This document shows, piece by piece, positions 24,774 through 34,317 of a stretch of DNA of 64,000 bases (the first letter of the stretch is position 1; every line of letters begins with the position of its first letter). The stretch spans positions 1 to 64,000 of the forward strand of contig LNZR01000080.1 of NCBI GenBank assembly GCA_002007365.1, in the 5' to 3' direction. The stretch is from Epulopiscium sp. Nele67-Bin005. Its GTDB lineage: Bacteria; Bacillota; Clostridia; Lachnospirales; Cellulosilyticaceae. The notes below the pieces were generated by a model. That model was not told the DNA's origin. It searched no databases and was given only the letters and a program-made list of their open reading frames with translations. The translations under genes and the position numbers were made by a program.

Positions 24774-27725
24774 ATGGCAAATGTACTTCAGGATAATTCT
24801 AACGAGTTATCAATAATAAATTATAATAAGATTTTAGCAGTAATTACGGAAGAAATAGGGCAATTAGAGTTAGAAGCTACGGCAGATTTTATAGACTTAC
24901 ACCCTATATTGCGTTTTGTAAAACATATTTCGGCTAAGTTAGGAGCAGGAACTAATTATAATGCCTATGATATTTTAAAAATAGATAAAAATAAATCACC
25001 AAAAGTAATTTCTATCAATCATGAAAAGTATGAGGAATTTGCAAATATAATTAAAGAAGTTTCTAATAAAATATATATTAAAAATAACCATTTAATTAAA
25101 ATGAATTCTATAATGGATTTTCAAAAAAAGCAAATAAGTGAGTATAGATTTGGTTTGGAGCATAATTTTGTTGGAAAGAATTTTAGTAAATCTCAAGTTT
25201 CAATGATGGATAATTCAGCAACCAATAAGCGTTTAAGGGTGTCGAATGTAGAAATAAAACTACCAATTCAAGATATTGACCATAAATTAAAAGATAACAT
25301 TAAACAGGTGCTTGTTAAAAATAATGATCCTAGTGATATTGTAATAGAAGAAAAAGTACGTCTAATTGATGAGGGAAACTCAGAAGTTGAAGGAATAGTT
25401 GAACTGTTAAATGATGAAAGTTTGCCTAGAATTAGAAGAACACTTTCTTATATGTATATGATTTATTTATTGAGAAATAGTGATGATCATGAAAGTTTAA
25501 AATTAGCCAAAAATTATGTATTACGTATTTTAGATATAGAAAAATTTTTGAGTGAGTTAAATTTATCTTCAAATGAAGAGAGAGAAGTAAATCTTGGCAC
25601 AAATACTTATGATATATGTGATATTTTGTCAAGAGGCGATGCTTTTTCAGTGCTTCCGTTTATTGGCAAAATAGAAAAAGTATTATCCGAAGAAACAACA
25701 GATACCCACAAAACATTTAAGCTTGCAATTAGTATGAAATTAAATGGAGTGGTTCAAAACACTGGGTCTAATTCTAAATCGGCATTTGAATTTCACATAG
25801 AACAAATATTAAATCCAGAAATTTCAGATGAGGCACGTATAAAAAGATTTTTCTTATATAGTAGTCTATTTATTATGTTAGAGGATAAAGAGTATCCGTT
25901 TAGAGAGTATTGGGGAACTTTGAAAAAGGAAATTGAGGAACATGGTTTAAACGAAGTGGCAAAGTTTCTCATCAATATATATTTTGATAAAAATAGCGAA
26001 CATGGGAATAAATTAAATAAACAAATAAAAGGTTTGGAGCAGTATTTTAAAGGAACAGTATCAAATGAGAGAGAGTTTAAGGACATAGATTTGAGTTTAA
26101 ATTTACTTTTGTATAAAGGGATTTTAGCAGATGCTTGTGATGAAAACATCTTGAAACCTGTTAAAAATAATTGGCGAACACCCTATTTAAAATATGTTTC
26201 AGTGTTGAATGATGATGATAATGTAGGGACGCTTTTAAATATACCTCTTGAAGTTAAGTGGAAAACACAAAGTTTGTATGAAGATAATAAAGTTGATACG
26301 ATAAAAATGGACTATGATTTAAATAATATAAGTAGTTTACCTGTTGTAATTTATCCTAATATTGAAAGAACCAATGAGGATTTTTACGGACTTATCAATA
26401 AATCTTTAAATGGAAGATATCATGTTAGGTTACCTTATATGTTAGATGAAAAAGATGTTCTTGAGCAAAAAGGACTAATTAATGTACTTATATATAATAT
26501 TATCTCATATATGGTTGTGGATAAAATTTTGAGCTACTTAAATTTAATAAAAGATAAAAATTTGAAGGATACTGATGAAGTTCTTCCGACACAATTAGCT
26601 AAAAATTTATATATTCCAGTATTTAGAGTCCACACCGTGGAGCAGAAAAACTCAAATTCTAGGGCAGGTGCATATATGGGTAGGCTTGGAAAAATGTTAG
26701 CCCAACTATTAGCGATTGATTATAAGTCAAATTCTCAAGGGTTAATATGGAACAACTCTAAGCCAAACAGGTCTAGTTATGCAAATGCTCAAACTTCTTT
26801 GTATAGTAGGTTGCCAAAAAAATTTAAAACTAGTAAAGATATTAATATTAGAAAAATTGCAATAATTGTAGTTTCTAGTAGAAAGTGTGATGCAAAAAGA
26901 ACCGCTAAAAATCAAGACAACGAAATTTATTTATTGAGTGGAGAGGTTATTTTGTTTTCTAAACAGAGAGACAAAACTATTAATTGTGAGACTTACAAAA
27001 GTTTTTCAGATTATTATACTAAAGAACAATTATATAAATCGCCAGTAATTTTAAAAGATATAGTAAACGAAATTTATAAAAAAGGTTATAAGCGAATTCT
27101 TTATATATCACAAGCTCCGTATACTTCAAAATTGAACTTAACTACAAAAATTAAAAATGAGTATTTTATGAGTGATAGGTTGATGGAGGAAATATATCAA
27201 TTTGACAATATAAAGATTTATCCTTTGTATTTTGAAGAATATTCTTGTTTTGATTTTAAAGAAAAATCTGTGCAATCAAAAGATATTGCAGCATTATATA
27301 TTAATAATTCTTCAGAAATTGAGAAAATTTATTCATCTGAAAAACAATCCGTAATGGGAGTGTTAAACTTATATGCGGCAACTAATAGTAAGATGGGTTT
27401 TTATAATGGAGTAATATTATATTCTACTTTGATGAATATTTATAGAGAGCAGAAAATGAATGATGCGATAAATAATGATATGATAAATGAAGGAATTGGC
27501 AAAGATGCATTGACAGATATTATGATTTTACTACATTATGCAAGAGCAGAATCAAGCTTTGCAAGAACTATAAAAGTTAATCCATATGAAAATTTAATTG
27601 GTGATGAAAGTACACCAGCCAAAGCTATATTTGATTTTCAGATGGAATTGAATGTATATTTAAAAGTTAATATGTTGGCGTTATTAACAGATGTCAAAAA
27701 AATTATAGATAGGGGGGACCGATGA
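24774..27725 (+). CDS. Large protein of unknown function, partner of the helicase-like gene
   Basis: 983 residues, no signal peptide or membrane segment; I do not recognise it. Residues about 1-640 are mainly helical and charged. Residues about 640-830 look alpha/beta: strand RKIAIIVVSSRKCDAKR (693 on), strand IYLLSGEVILFSK, helix ILKDIVNEIYKKG, strand KRILYISQAP (773-782), helix DRLMEEIYQFD, strand IKIYPLYFEE (813-822). That order would fit an RNase H/PIWI-type core, but there is no obvious DDD or DEDD set. A conserved-looking tail includes NLYAATNSKMGFYNGVILY. Start ATG follows GAGAGAGGGAGA. It overlaps the helicase-like gene by four bases, so the products are almost surely co-made. Confidence 0.75.
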   Translation: MANVLQDNSNELSIINYNKILAVITEEIGQLELEATADFIDLHPILRFVKHISAKLGAGTNYNAYDILKIDKNKSPKVISINHEKYEEFANIIKEVSNKIYIKNNHLIKMNSIMDFQKKQISEYRFGLEHNFVGKNFSKSQVSMMDNSATNKRLRVSNVEIKLPIQDIDHKLKDNIKQVLVKNNDPSDIVIEEKVRLIDEGNSEVEGIVELLNDESLPRIRRTLSYMYMIYLLRNSDDHESLKLAKNYVLRILDIEKFLSELNLSSNEEREVNLGTNTYDICDILSRGDAFSVLPFIGKIEKVLSEETTDTHKTFKLAISMKLNGVVQNTGSNSKSAFEFHIEQILNPEISDEARIKRFFLYSSLFIMLEDKEYPFREYWGTLKKEIEEHGLNEVAKFLINIYFDKNSEHGNKLNKQIKGLEQYFKGTVSNEREFKDIDLSLNLLLYKGILADACDENILKPVKNNWRTPYLKYVSVLNDDDNVGTLLNIPLEVKWKTQSLYEDNKVDTIKMDYDLNNISSLPVVIYPNIERTNEDFYGLINKSLNGRYHVRLPYMLDEKDVLEQKGLINVLIYNIISYMVVDKILSYLNLIKDKNLKDTDEVLPTQLAKNLYIPVFRVHTVEQKNSNSRAGAYMGRLGKMLAQLLAIDYKSNSQGLIWNNSKPNRSSYANAQTSLYSRLPKKFKTSKDINIRKIAIIVVSSRKCDAKRTAKNQDNEIYLLSGEVILFSKQRDKTINCETYKSFSDYYTKEQLYKSPVILKDIVNEIYKKGYKRILYISQAPYTSKLNLTTKIKNEYFMSDRLMEEIYQFDNIKIYPLYFEEYSCFDFKEKSVQSKDIAALYINNSSEIEKIYSSEKQSVMGVLNLYAATNSKMGFYNGVILYSTLMNIYREQKMNDAINNDMINEGIGKDALTDIMILLHYARAESSFARTIKVNPYENLIGDESTPAKAIFDFQMELNVYLKVNMLALLTDVKKIIDRGDR

Positions 27726-30700
27726 GTAATCTAGGATTTGTATTTGAATTAGGGTTTAATATGGGGATTTTATCTTGTTTTGATAAAGATACTCAAAAGT
27801 ATTTTAGAACTTTTTTGCAAGATAATTGTTATTTACCGAGCAATGCATATTTAAGCGTTACGAAAAATGAAACTGATGAAAACCAAGAAAGAATTTTATG
27901 TGATGCAACAGATATGCTGTTATTTAAAGGAAAGTTATGTGGAGAAAACTTTTTTAATGAATGGATTAAAGCTAAATCTAAAATATCTTATGAAATTACT
28001 TACTTTCAGGCTAATTTTAATCAGGTTTTTTATGAACAATCTATATTAGGTAAGCAACAATATTACCCAGATTTAGTAAAACATCAATTACAAGTTGAGC
28101 TATCTAATTCCGAAATTGAGGGGTTGTTAAAGAAAGGAGAAATGTTTAATGCTGATACAATAATTTTGATTAAAAGTAGAGGGAAGTATCATCTTTGCGT
28201 AATTGATAATGCAATTGGGCTGAGAAATTGTATAGATATAGAAGATTTTGAGCAGATAAAAATAGTTTTGAATGATGCGATTTATACCAGAAGAGCAAAA
28301 AGCAGTTTTAGTAATTTATCTGTAGACCCTATTTCAGAATTAGATTTAGAGCTAGAAAAAAACTTGGGTTCATTTATGGAAGGCCTTGCCACTAAAGATA
28401 AGCCTCTATTTAAAATGGTTCAGGCTGGAAGTTATGCTAATAGTTTTCTTAAACTTCTTAAAGTACATCGAAAAGATATTTATGAAAATTTAGAAAGTAT
28501 TTGTGTGGTGGGATATACAGATGAGGAAGTTAGTAGTATAAATTTAAATCTCAGTCAATCAAATGTTTTGGCAACTTGCAAGGAAATCTACACCCATGTT
28601 CAAAATAGAGAAGAAGATAAAACCTATTTAGATAAAGTTTTTAATAGGATAAAACGAAATTTTGGTAAATTATTTGATGTATCTCAAAAGGAATTAACGA
28701 AATTTGAGCAAACATCTAATTCTACAAGTGAAATTAATATTTCAGAAAAAATTGAGGGTTTTCAAAATTCAGCTAGGAACTTTAATTACAACGGAGAAAT
28801 TGATACTTTTAGAAATATTCATGCAAAAATAATTAAAAAATATCTTTATGATAAGGATAAATTTTTATTATTTTTAACTGGAAACCCTGGAATTGGTAAG
28901 ACAACAGCTGTAATAGATTTTTTGAAAAATGATTTGAAAAATGATGGCTATTTATTTTTGTATTTAAGTCCAAGAACTCAAGTGAATAAAGATGTTGAAG
29001 AAAAATTTTTAGACGAAAATTCAAATATGTACAATGATACTTCCGTTTATTTGACAACTAATAGTCAAGATGAATGTAATAATGGTGATATTGTTAATTT
29101 TAGAGCCAATAATCAGACTCCATTTTTAGAAGTTAAATCTCCAATTAAATTTTTACCTTTGGATAGAGAACGAAATTCAGTTCGACAAAAATCAAAAAAT
29201 TTAGTTCCTTTAAATGATGGGATTATGCAAGTTAAAGAAATTTCTAAATCTGGAGTTATAAAGCGTTTAGCAACAGGCATAAAAAAAGTTATAAGTAGTA
29301 AGTTAAGTAATCAAATTGTTGCAACTGCTACAATTCAATCTTTAAAAAAGGTTGCTCGCATCAAAACTACAGCTAAAAATTTAAAAATAATATTTGATAC
29401 TTTTTATAATGAAAGAACTAATATGATTGATGAAAAAAAAGCTGAAGAATTTATAACTAGATTTCCAAATATAGTTATAATGATTGATGAAATAACTGGA
29501 GATGAAAGTGGAGTAGCTTTTTTGGACGAGCTTATAAGAATTTTTATTCACCAGCTACATGATGAATTGCCAGTTCGTTTGCAGGCTCAATTAAATTTAA
29601 AAATTATAGTGGCTGACGCATCTATTACAAATAATGATTTAATAGATAAGCATATGCATTGTAGTCGAGCAACTAATGATAAAATTTATTTTCAAAAAAC
29701 AGCTGAGGATAGGGCTAAACCTTTGGAAGAAATAGATTTTTTATTTAGAGAAAAGTATAAATCTGTTTGTATTAATACTAATTCGTTTCCTGCCAAACTG
29801 CTAAATATAAATTATAATATTATTATGCAAACTAGAGAAATAAAAGGAAGTAAAGATTATTTTCCACAGGAATTAAAGGACACTCTAAATAATAAGATTG
29901 TGAATAAAGCTTTAGAGTTATATTTGGGAATGACGGAAAAATATCAGATTATCATTTATATTCAAGATATTAGTAGGCTTAGACAGGTTGAAGAACAGTT
30001 GAGAATATTATATAAGCAAGCAACTAAGGAAAATTTATTTCCCGAAAAAGATTATATAATGATTAATTCTACTCTAACAGAAAAGCAAAAAGATACTATT
30101 ATGAAGGTTAAAAATAGTGCAAAATTTGTATTAATAACATCTTCTGCAAGTAGGGGGGTATCTTTTGAAAATACTACGCATATACTAGTTGATGTCCCAA
30201 AGTTTAACATAGAGCAAAACTTGATGGAAATTTTGCAACTAATATACAGAGGGCGTGGAAACAAAACTATTGATGAGGAGCAAGAAAAGTATATTCATTT
30301 TTATATTAGTGATGTTTTGTATCATAAAGGTGAGATTGTAGAGGTAAGCAAGCAACGTCATATGATAAGTATTTTCACTTTGCTTATATTGCTTAAGATT
30401 AGTATTTCAACACGTATCAAAGGAAGCGAATTGATTAATAATGAACATATATCTATAATTCCGATAGGGTCAAAGGGAGTAAATGGGATTGGAAATACTC
30501 TAATTGAAAATTTGGCTATATTAGTTTCTAAATTAAAAATGGAGTACCGTAGAGATTTTAAAAATTTTGAGATACAAGTTTTATATAACAAGTTAGAGTC
30601 AATTTTAAATAATGTTACTTTTAATACAACTGAAATTTTTAATAATTATAAAATGGATAAAATTGTATATGAGTTTAAATCGTTGTGGAATAAAGGAATA

Positions 30701-31294
30701 GTTAACTTATTAGATTTTAGACCATTTCACAATCCAAAATTGCTCGGGAATATTCTAATTTTTAAGTTAGAAAAAGAAGTGACTAGTGAAATTGAATTCA
30801 GTAGAAGAGTAGTGGATTATTTATTTGAACAAGAAGGCAAAATTATTGGACAACTTATATATAAAATTTGTATTAATGACTCGATTTCATGGCAACTCAA
30901 AAATCATGTTAAGGAAATAGACTCAATTTTATATCAAATTAGGAATGATATAAACAAAAATACAAAAATTTTGCGTGAATATGAGGCAGAAGTATCTGAT
31001 GATAGATTTGCAGCGATACCCCTAGTTGCTCCGTTTATGATACACAAGTTTAATGATTATAGAGATAATCCAGAAAATGATGATGATACTTTTAAAAAAA
31101 TTTTGGAAAGGTATGTAAAATCCTACTATTCTATAGATAACGTTGTCCCTATTTCCAACGATTATGAAAACTTTCCATTTATCATATTTAGGAGTGGAAC
31201 TCTTGAGGCAATAAGATCGAAGATTTATAATAATCAGTACATTTTTTGCTCAAGTGAGCTAAATTTATTAAATCTACTGTTACTAAAACAATAA
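27722..31294 (+). CDS. SF2-helicase-like ATPase of unknown system
   Basis: 1190 residues. An N-terminal region (1-370) of unknown type contains E140...D145-TIILIKSRGKYHLCVID, a beta hairpin loosely like a PD-(D/E)XK core but lacking the Lys. The motor follows: Walker A GNPGIGKTT at 387-395, Walker B MIDE at 587-590, a motif III-like VADASIT, motif V SSASRGVSF at 807-815, and motif VI-like QLIYRGRG at 839-846. The C-terminal 300 residues are unassigned. It starts inside the stop of the 983-residue gene (ATGA), preceded by GGGGGACC. No clear terminator follows. Superfamily call is from motifs only; function is unknown, with a defence or mobile-element role as an inference. Confidence 0.8.
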   Translation: MSNLGFVFELGFNMGILSCFDKDTQKYFRTFLQDNCYLPSNAYLSVTKNETDENQERILCDATDMLLFKGKLCGENFFNEWIKAKSKISYEITYFQANFNQVFYEQSILGKQQYYPDLVKHQLQVELSNSEIEGLLKKGEMFNADTIILIKSRGKYHLCVIDNAIGLRNCIDIEDFEQIKIVLNDAIYTRRAKSSFSNLSVDPISELDLELEKNLGSFMEGLATKDKPLFKMVQAGSYANSFLKLLKVHRKDIYENLESICVVGYTDEEVSSINLNLSQSNVLATCKEIYTHVQNREEDKTYLDKVFNRIKRNFGKLFDVSQKELTKFEQTSNSTSEINISEKIEGFQNSARNFNYNGEIDTFRNIHAKIIKKYLYDKDKFLLFLTGNPGIGKTTAVIDFLKNDLKNDGYLFLYLSPRTQVNKDVEEKFLDENSNMYNDTSVYLTTNSQDECNNGDIVNFRANNQTPFLEVKSPIKFLPLDRERNSVRQKSKNLVPLNDGIMQVKEISKSGVIKRLATGIKKVISSKLSNQIVATATIQSLKKVARIKTTAKNLKIIFDTFYNERTNMIDEKKAEEFITRFPNIVIMIDEITGDESGVAFLDELIRIFIHQLHDELPVRLQAQLNLKIIVADASITNNDLIDKHMHCSRATNDKIYFQKTAEDRAKPLEEIDFLFREKYKSVCINTNSFPAKLLNINYNIIMQTREIKGSKDYFPQELKDTLNNKIVNKALELYLGMTEKYQIIIYIQDISRLRQVEEQLRILYKQATKENLFPEKDYIMINSTLTEKQKDTIMKVKNSAKFVLITSSASRGVSFENTTHILVDVPKFNIEQNLMEILQLIYRGRGNKTIDEEQEKYIHFYISDVLYHKGEIVEVSKQRHMISIFTLLILLKISISTRIKGSELINNEHISIIPIGSKGVNGIGNTLIENLAILVSKLKMEYRRDFKNFEIQVLYNKLESILNNVTFNTTEIFNNYKMDKIVYEFKSLWNKGIVNLLDFRPFHNPKLLGNILIFKLEKEVTSEIEFSRRVVDYLFEQEGKIIGQLIYKICINDSISWQLKNHVKEIDSILYQIRNDINKNTKILREYEAEVSDDRFAAIPLVAPFMIHKFNDYRDNPENDDDTFKKILERYVKSYYSIDNVVPISNDYENFPFIIFRSGTLEAIRSKIYNNQYIFCSSELNLLNLLLLKQ

Positions 31295-31464
31295 ATTTCT
31301 TTGTAATTTCTTAGGGATTTAGTAATTTTAGAATAAAATTTAAAAAATATTGCTCTAAGGTCTTGTTAAAATGATATAAATTATTTATAATAAAGATATG
31401 TAATTAATTAAACATTTATCTAAGATATTATTTATATCAATCTATGTATAATAAGGAGGTTCTT

Positions 31465-33177
31465 ATGTTTAAAGAACAATATCAAGTATGGTTAGAAAAG
31501 GTACAAGACCCAGAATTATCAGCAGAAATTAAAGGTTTAACAGATGATGAAGATATTAAAGATAGATTTTACAAAGATTTAGAGTTTGGAACTGCTGGTC
31601 TTCGTGGAAAGTTAGGCGTTGGAACAAATCGTATGAACGTTTACACAGTAGGAAAAGCAACTCAAGGTCTTGCTCAATATTTACTTAACCATTTTGAAAA
31701 GCCAAGCTTAGTAATCGCTTATGATTCACGTATCAAAAGTGATGTGTTTGCTGAACTAAGTGCTTCTATTTTAGCAGCTAACGGAGTAAAAGTATACTTA
31801 TTTGAAAGTTTACGCCCAACTCCAATGTTATCTTTTGCTGTAAGACACTTAGGAACTGATAGTGGTATTGTAATTACTGCTTCTCACAACCCTACTATTT
31901 ACAATGGATACAAAGTTTATGGTTCTGATGGTGGACAAATCACAGATGAAACAGCAACAGAAACATTCAATGAAATTAGTAAAGTTGATGCATTCACAGG
32001 CGTTAAACACATGAGCTTTGAAGATGGAAAAGCTAGTGGTTTAATTGAAATTATTGGTGAAGATGTAGATAAAGTTTACTACGAAAAAGTTAAACAACTT
32101 GTAGTACGTCCAGAACTTGTTAAAGAAAAAGCTGGAGAACTTAAAATTATTTATACTCCAATCCACGGAACAGGAAACATTCCTATTAGACGTGTATTAA
32201 GTGAACTTGGATTTACTCAAGTAGAAATCGTAAAAGAACAAGAATTACCAGATGGAAACTTCCCAACTGCTCCATATCCAAACCCAGAAGTTCCACAAGT
32301 ATTTGAACTTGCGTTAAAACTTGCGGAAACTGTTAATCCAGATATCATTATGGGGACAGACCCAGATGCTGACCGTATTAGTGCAGTTGTAAAAGGTGAT
32401 GATGGATACCAAATTTTAACAGGAAACCAAATGGGTATGCTACTTACTGAATACATTTTAAGTGCCAGAAAAGACTTAGGTCAATTACAACCTACTGATG
32501 CAATCATCAAAACTATCGTAACTTCAGATTTATGTAAACACATTTGTGATGGATACGGAGTTCAAATGATGGAAGTATTAACAGGATTTAAATATATTGC
32601 TGAAATCGTTCAAAACTTCCAAGAAACTAACAGCAACAAATTCTTATTAGGATTTGAAGAAAGTTATGGATATTTATCAGGAGAGTTCGTTCGTGATAAA
32701 GATGCAGTAATTGCAGCAACTCTAATTGCAGAGATGGCTCTATACTACAAAACTCAAGGAAAAACTCTTTATGATGCATTACAAGACATCTATAGTAAAT
32801 ACATCTACACAGTAGAAGATGTTATTGCTGTAGAGATGGACGGAGCTAGTGGGCAAGAAAAAATGAAAGAATTAATCGACAGCCTACGTAACAACCCTCC
32901 AACTCAACTTGGAAACGAGCAAATTTCAGTAGTTGAAGATTACGGAACAAGCACTCGCCGTAATTTAGAAACTAAAGAAGAAGAAACTATCAACTTACCA
33001 AAATCTAATGTTATCAAATTCAAATTTAAAGATGGTGGTTGGTTTGTAGTTCGTCCTTCAGGAACTGAGCCAAAAATTAAACTTTACTTCTACATCGAAG
33101 GAAACAACAAAGAACAAGCTCAAGCAAACCTTGCAGCTATCAAATCAGAAGTACAAAACAAATTATTTGCTAACTAA
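31465..33177 (+). CDS. Phospho-sugar mutase (phosphoglucomutase/phosphomannomutase family)
   Basis: 570 residues, four-domain alpha-D-phosphohexomutase, probably interconverting glucose-6-P and glucose-1-P for cell-envelope precursors. It has FGTAGLRGKLG, the phosphoserine loop TASHNPTIYNGYK with Ser140, the metal-binding DPDADR near 299-304, GFEESYGYL, and the phosphate-binding RPSGTEPKIKLYF. The length matches the PgcA/Pgm2-type subgroup. Start 31465 is six bases after AAGGAGG. Codon choice is more C-ending than in the flanking genes, consistent with strong expression. A strong terminator follows. Confidence 0.93.
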   Translation: MFKEQYQVWLEKVQDPELSAEIKGLTDDEDIKDRFYKDLEFGTAGLRGKLGVGTNRMNVYTVGKATQGLAQYLLNHFEKPSLVIAYDSRIKSDVFAELSASILAANGVKVYLFESLRPTPMLSFAVRHLGTDSGIVITASHNPTIYNGYKVYGSDGGQITDETATETFNEISKVDAFTGVKHMSFEDGKASGLIEIIGEDVDKVYYEKVKQLVVRPELVKEKAGELKIIYTPIHGTGNIPIRRVLSELGFTQVEIVKEQELPDGNFPTAPYPNPEVPQVFELALKLAETVNPDIIMGTDPDADRISAVVKGDDGYQILTGNQMGMLLTEYILSARKDLGQLQPTDAIIKTIVTSDLCKHICDGYGVQMMEVLTGFKYIAEIVQNFQETNSNKFLLGFEESYGYLSGEFVRDKDAVIAATLIAEMALYYKTQGKTLYDALQDIYSKYIYTVEDVIAVEMDGASGQEKMKELIDSLRNNPPTQLGNEQISVVEDYGTSTRRNLETKEEETINLPKSNVIKFKFKDGGWFVVRPSGTEPKIKLYFYIEGNNKEQAQANLAAIKSEVQNKLFAN

Positions 33178-33187
33178 TTAAAAATTA

Positions 33188-33223
33188 AGCAGACTATAGA
33201 TATTTAGTTTATAGTCTGCTTTT
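33188..33223 (+). terminator. Terminator of the phosphohexomutase gene
   Basis: The stem AGCAGACTATA/TATAGTCTGCT is followed by T6. The arm sequence is nearly the same as in the terminator at 24646. Confidence 0.9.
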
Positions 33224-33357
33224 TTGATATAAAAAATTAAAAATAATGGATAATATTTACATATAAAAGGAGTGTGTATAGCTGTATATTATTAGATAAA
33301 AAGTTATAATTAATGCTCCCAACCCCCAGAGATTAAAGGGATAGCTAGGATAATTTT

Positions 33358-33421
33358 ATTTCACAAACTCCTCACAAATATAACATCAAAAACACAAAAT
33401 CTAAGCATATAATAAAATTAT
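33358..33421 (+). promoter_or_regulatory. Upstream element shared with the 34442 gene (copy A)
   Basis: About 64 bases align without gaps to 34318-34381 at roughly 70% identity. Shared blocks are TTCAC, AACATCAAA, CACAAAA and TATAAT (33408-33413). No TTGACA-like -35 is at the usual spacing, so the promoter may use a different sigma factor or an activator. It lies about 65 bases upstream of the GERPE-repeat gene. Confidence 0.6.
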
Positions 33422-33485
33422 CAAATCACACAATACAAGTGAAATTTACAAATTACAAATTGTTAAATATATGGAGGTAATTATT

Positions 33486-34007
33486 ATGAAAAAGTTTTTA
33501 GCATTAGCAGCAGTAGCAGTATTATCAATTGGTGGAGTAGTAACTAACATTCACGCAACTGAAGAAAGACCACAAGTATCAGCAGAAGAAAGAGCTGACC
33601 AACTTATTGCAAAATTAACTGAAGAAGGTTTAAGTGAAGAAGAAATCGCAGTTAAGTTAGCTGAAATTAAAGAAAGAGCTGAAAATGGTGAAAGACCAGA
33701 AGGTAAAAAGCCAGCAGGTGAGAGACCAGAAGGTGAGAGACCAGAAGGTGAGAGACCAGAGGGTGAGAGACCAGAGGGAGCTAGACCAGAAGGTGAAAGA
33801 CCAGAAGGAGCTAGACCAGAGGGAGAGAGACCAGAATTAACAGAAGCTGAAAAAGAAGCTCATTTAATCGCAAGATTTGAAGAACAAGGATTAAGCGCAG
33901 AAGAAATTGCTGAAAAATTAGCTAATAGACCAGCTGAAGGTGAAGAAGGACACAGACCTCATCGTCCACACGGTGAAAATGGAGAAAGACCAGAAAAAGC
34001 TGAATAA
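33486..34007 (+). CDS. Secreted protein with GERPE pentapeptide repeats
   Basis: 173 residues with a signal peptide ending NIHA. Mature protein: a helical motif LIAKLTEEGLSEEEIAVKLA, then a Gly-Glu-Arg-Pro-Glu repeat region, then a second copy of the helical motif (LIARFEEQGLSAEEIAEKLA), then a His/Pro/Gly-rich tail. It is highly charged and probably extended. It is related through the helical motif to the small secreted proteins at 34442 and 34763. Start 33486 is chosen by GGAGG; the longer frame from 33471 begins inside that site. Function unknown. Confidence 0.8.
   Translation: MKKFLALAAVAVLSIGGVVTNIHATEERPQVSAEERADQLIAKLTEEGLSEEEIAVKLAEIKERAENGERPEGKKPAGERPEGERPEGERPEGERPEGARPEGERPEGARPEGERPELTEAEKEAHLIARFEEQGLSAEEIAEKLANRPAEGEEGHRPHRPHGENGERPEKAE
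33717..33836 (+). repeat. Eight 15-bp tandem repeats encoding GERPE/GARPE
   Basis: Eight in-frame units of the type GGTGAGAGACCAGAA, two of them with GAR instead of GER. High DNA identity between neighbouring units points to recent slippage expansion. Confidence 0.92.
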
Positions 34008-34017
34008 TTTTTTAAAC

Positions 34018-34047
34018 ACAGGTTATAATTTATAGCCTGTTTTTTTG
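34018..34047 (+). terminator. Terminator of the GERPE-repeat gene
   Basis: The stem ACAGGTTATA/TATAGCCTGT (one G-U) is followed by T7. Confidence 0.88.
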
Positions 34048-34132
34048 TGCCTAAAAATAAATTGTAGTTAGTTTCTCAAAAATACAAGTAATAGCAAAAC
34101 TGAAAACTTCTTAATTTCTAATTATATTAATT

Positions 34133-34186
34133 CCAAAATCCAAAAATCGTGATAATTGAACTTTTCTGTCCTATATTTTTTGAAAA
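34133..34186 (+). repeat. Dispersed intergenic repeat, copy 1
   Basis: 54 bases: starts CCAAAATCCAAAAATCGTG, then GATAATTGAACTTTTCTGTC and TATTTTTTGAAAA. It repeats at 34239 with a two-base deletion; more diverged inverse copies lie at about 51011 and 63871. Confidence 0.85.
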
Positions 34187-34238
34187 AATAGATAAAAGTA
34201 TATAATTTTAATAGAAAAGAGAGAAGGCAACTAAAATC

Positions 34239-34290
34239 CCAAAATCCAAAAATCGTGATAATAACTTTTCTGTCCTATATTTTTTGAAAA
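34239..34290 (+). repeat. Dispersed intergenic repeat, copy 2
   Basis: 52 bases matching copy 1 except for two missing bases in the middle. The two direct copies are 106 bases apart. Confidence 0.85.
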
Positions 34291-34317
34291 TAAAAAATTA
34301 ATAGTCTAGTATAAAAG

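Noticed and set aside
24774-31294. Hachiman, DISARM or Zorya identity for the two-gene operon
   Set aside because: The non-helicase protein is far larger than HamA, no DUF1998 or SNF2 signature is visible, and no Zorya membrane proteins are present.
33717-33836. CRISPR-like tandem repeats
   Set aside because: Units are contiguous 15-mers without spacers and lie in frame in a secreted protein.
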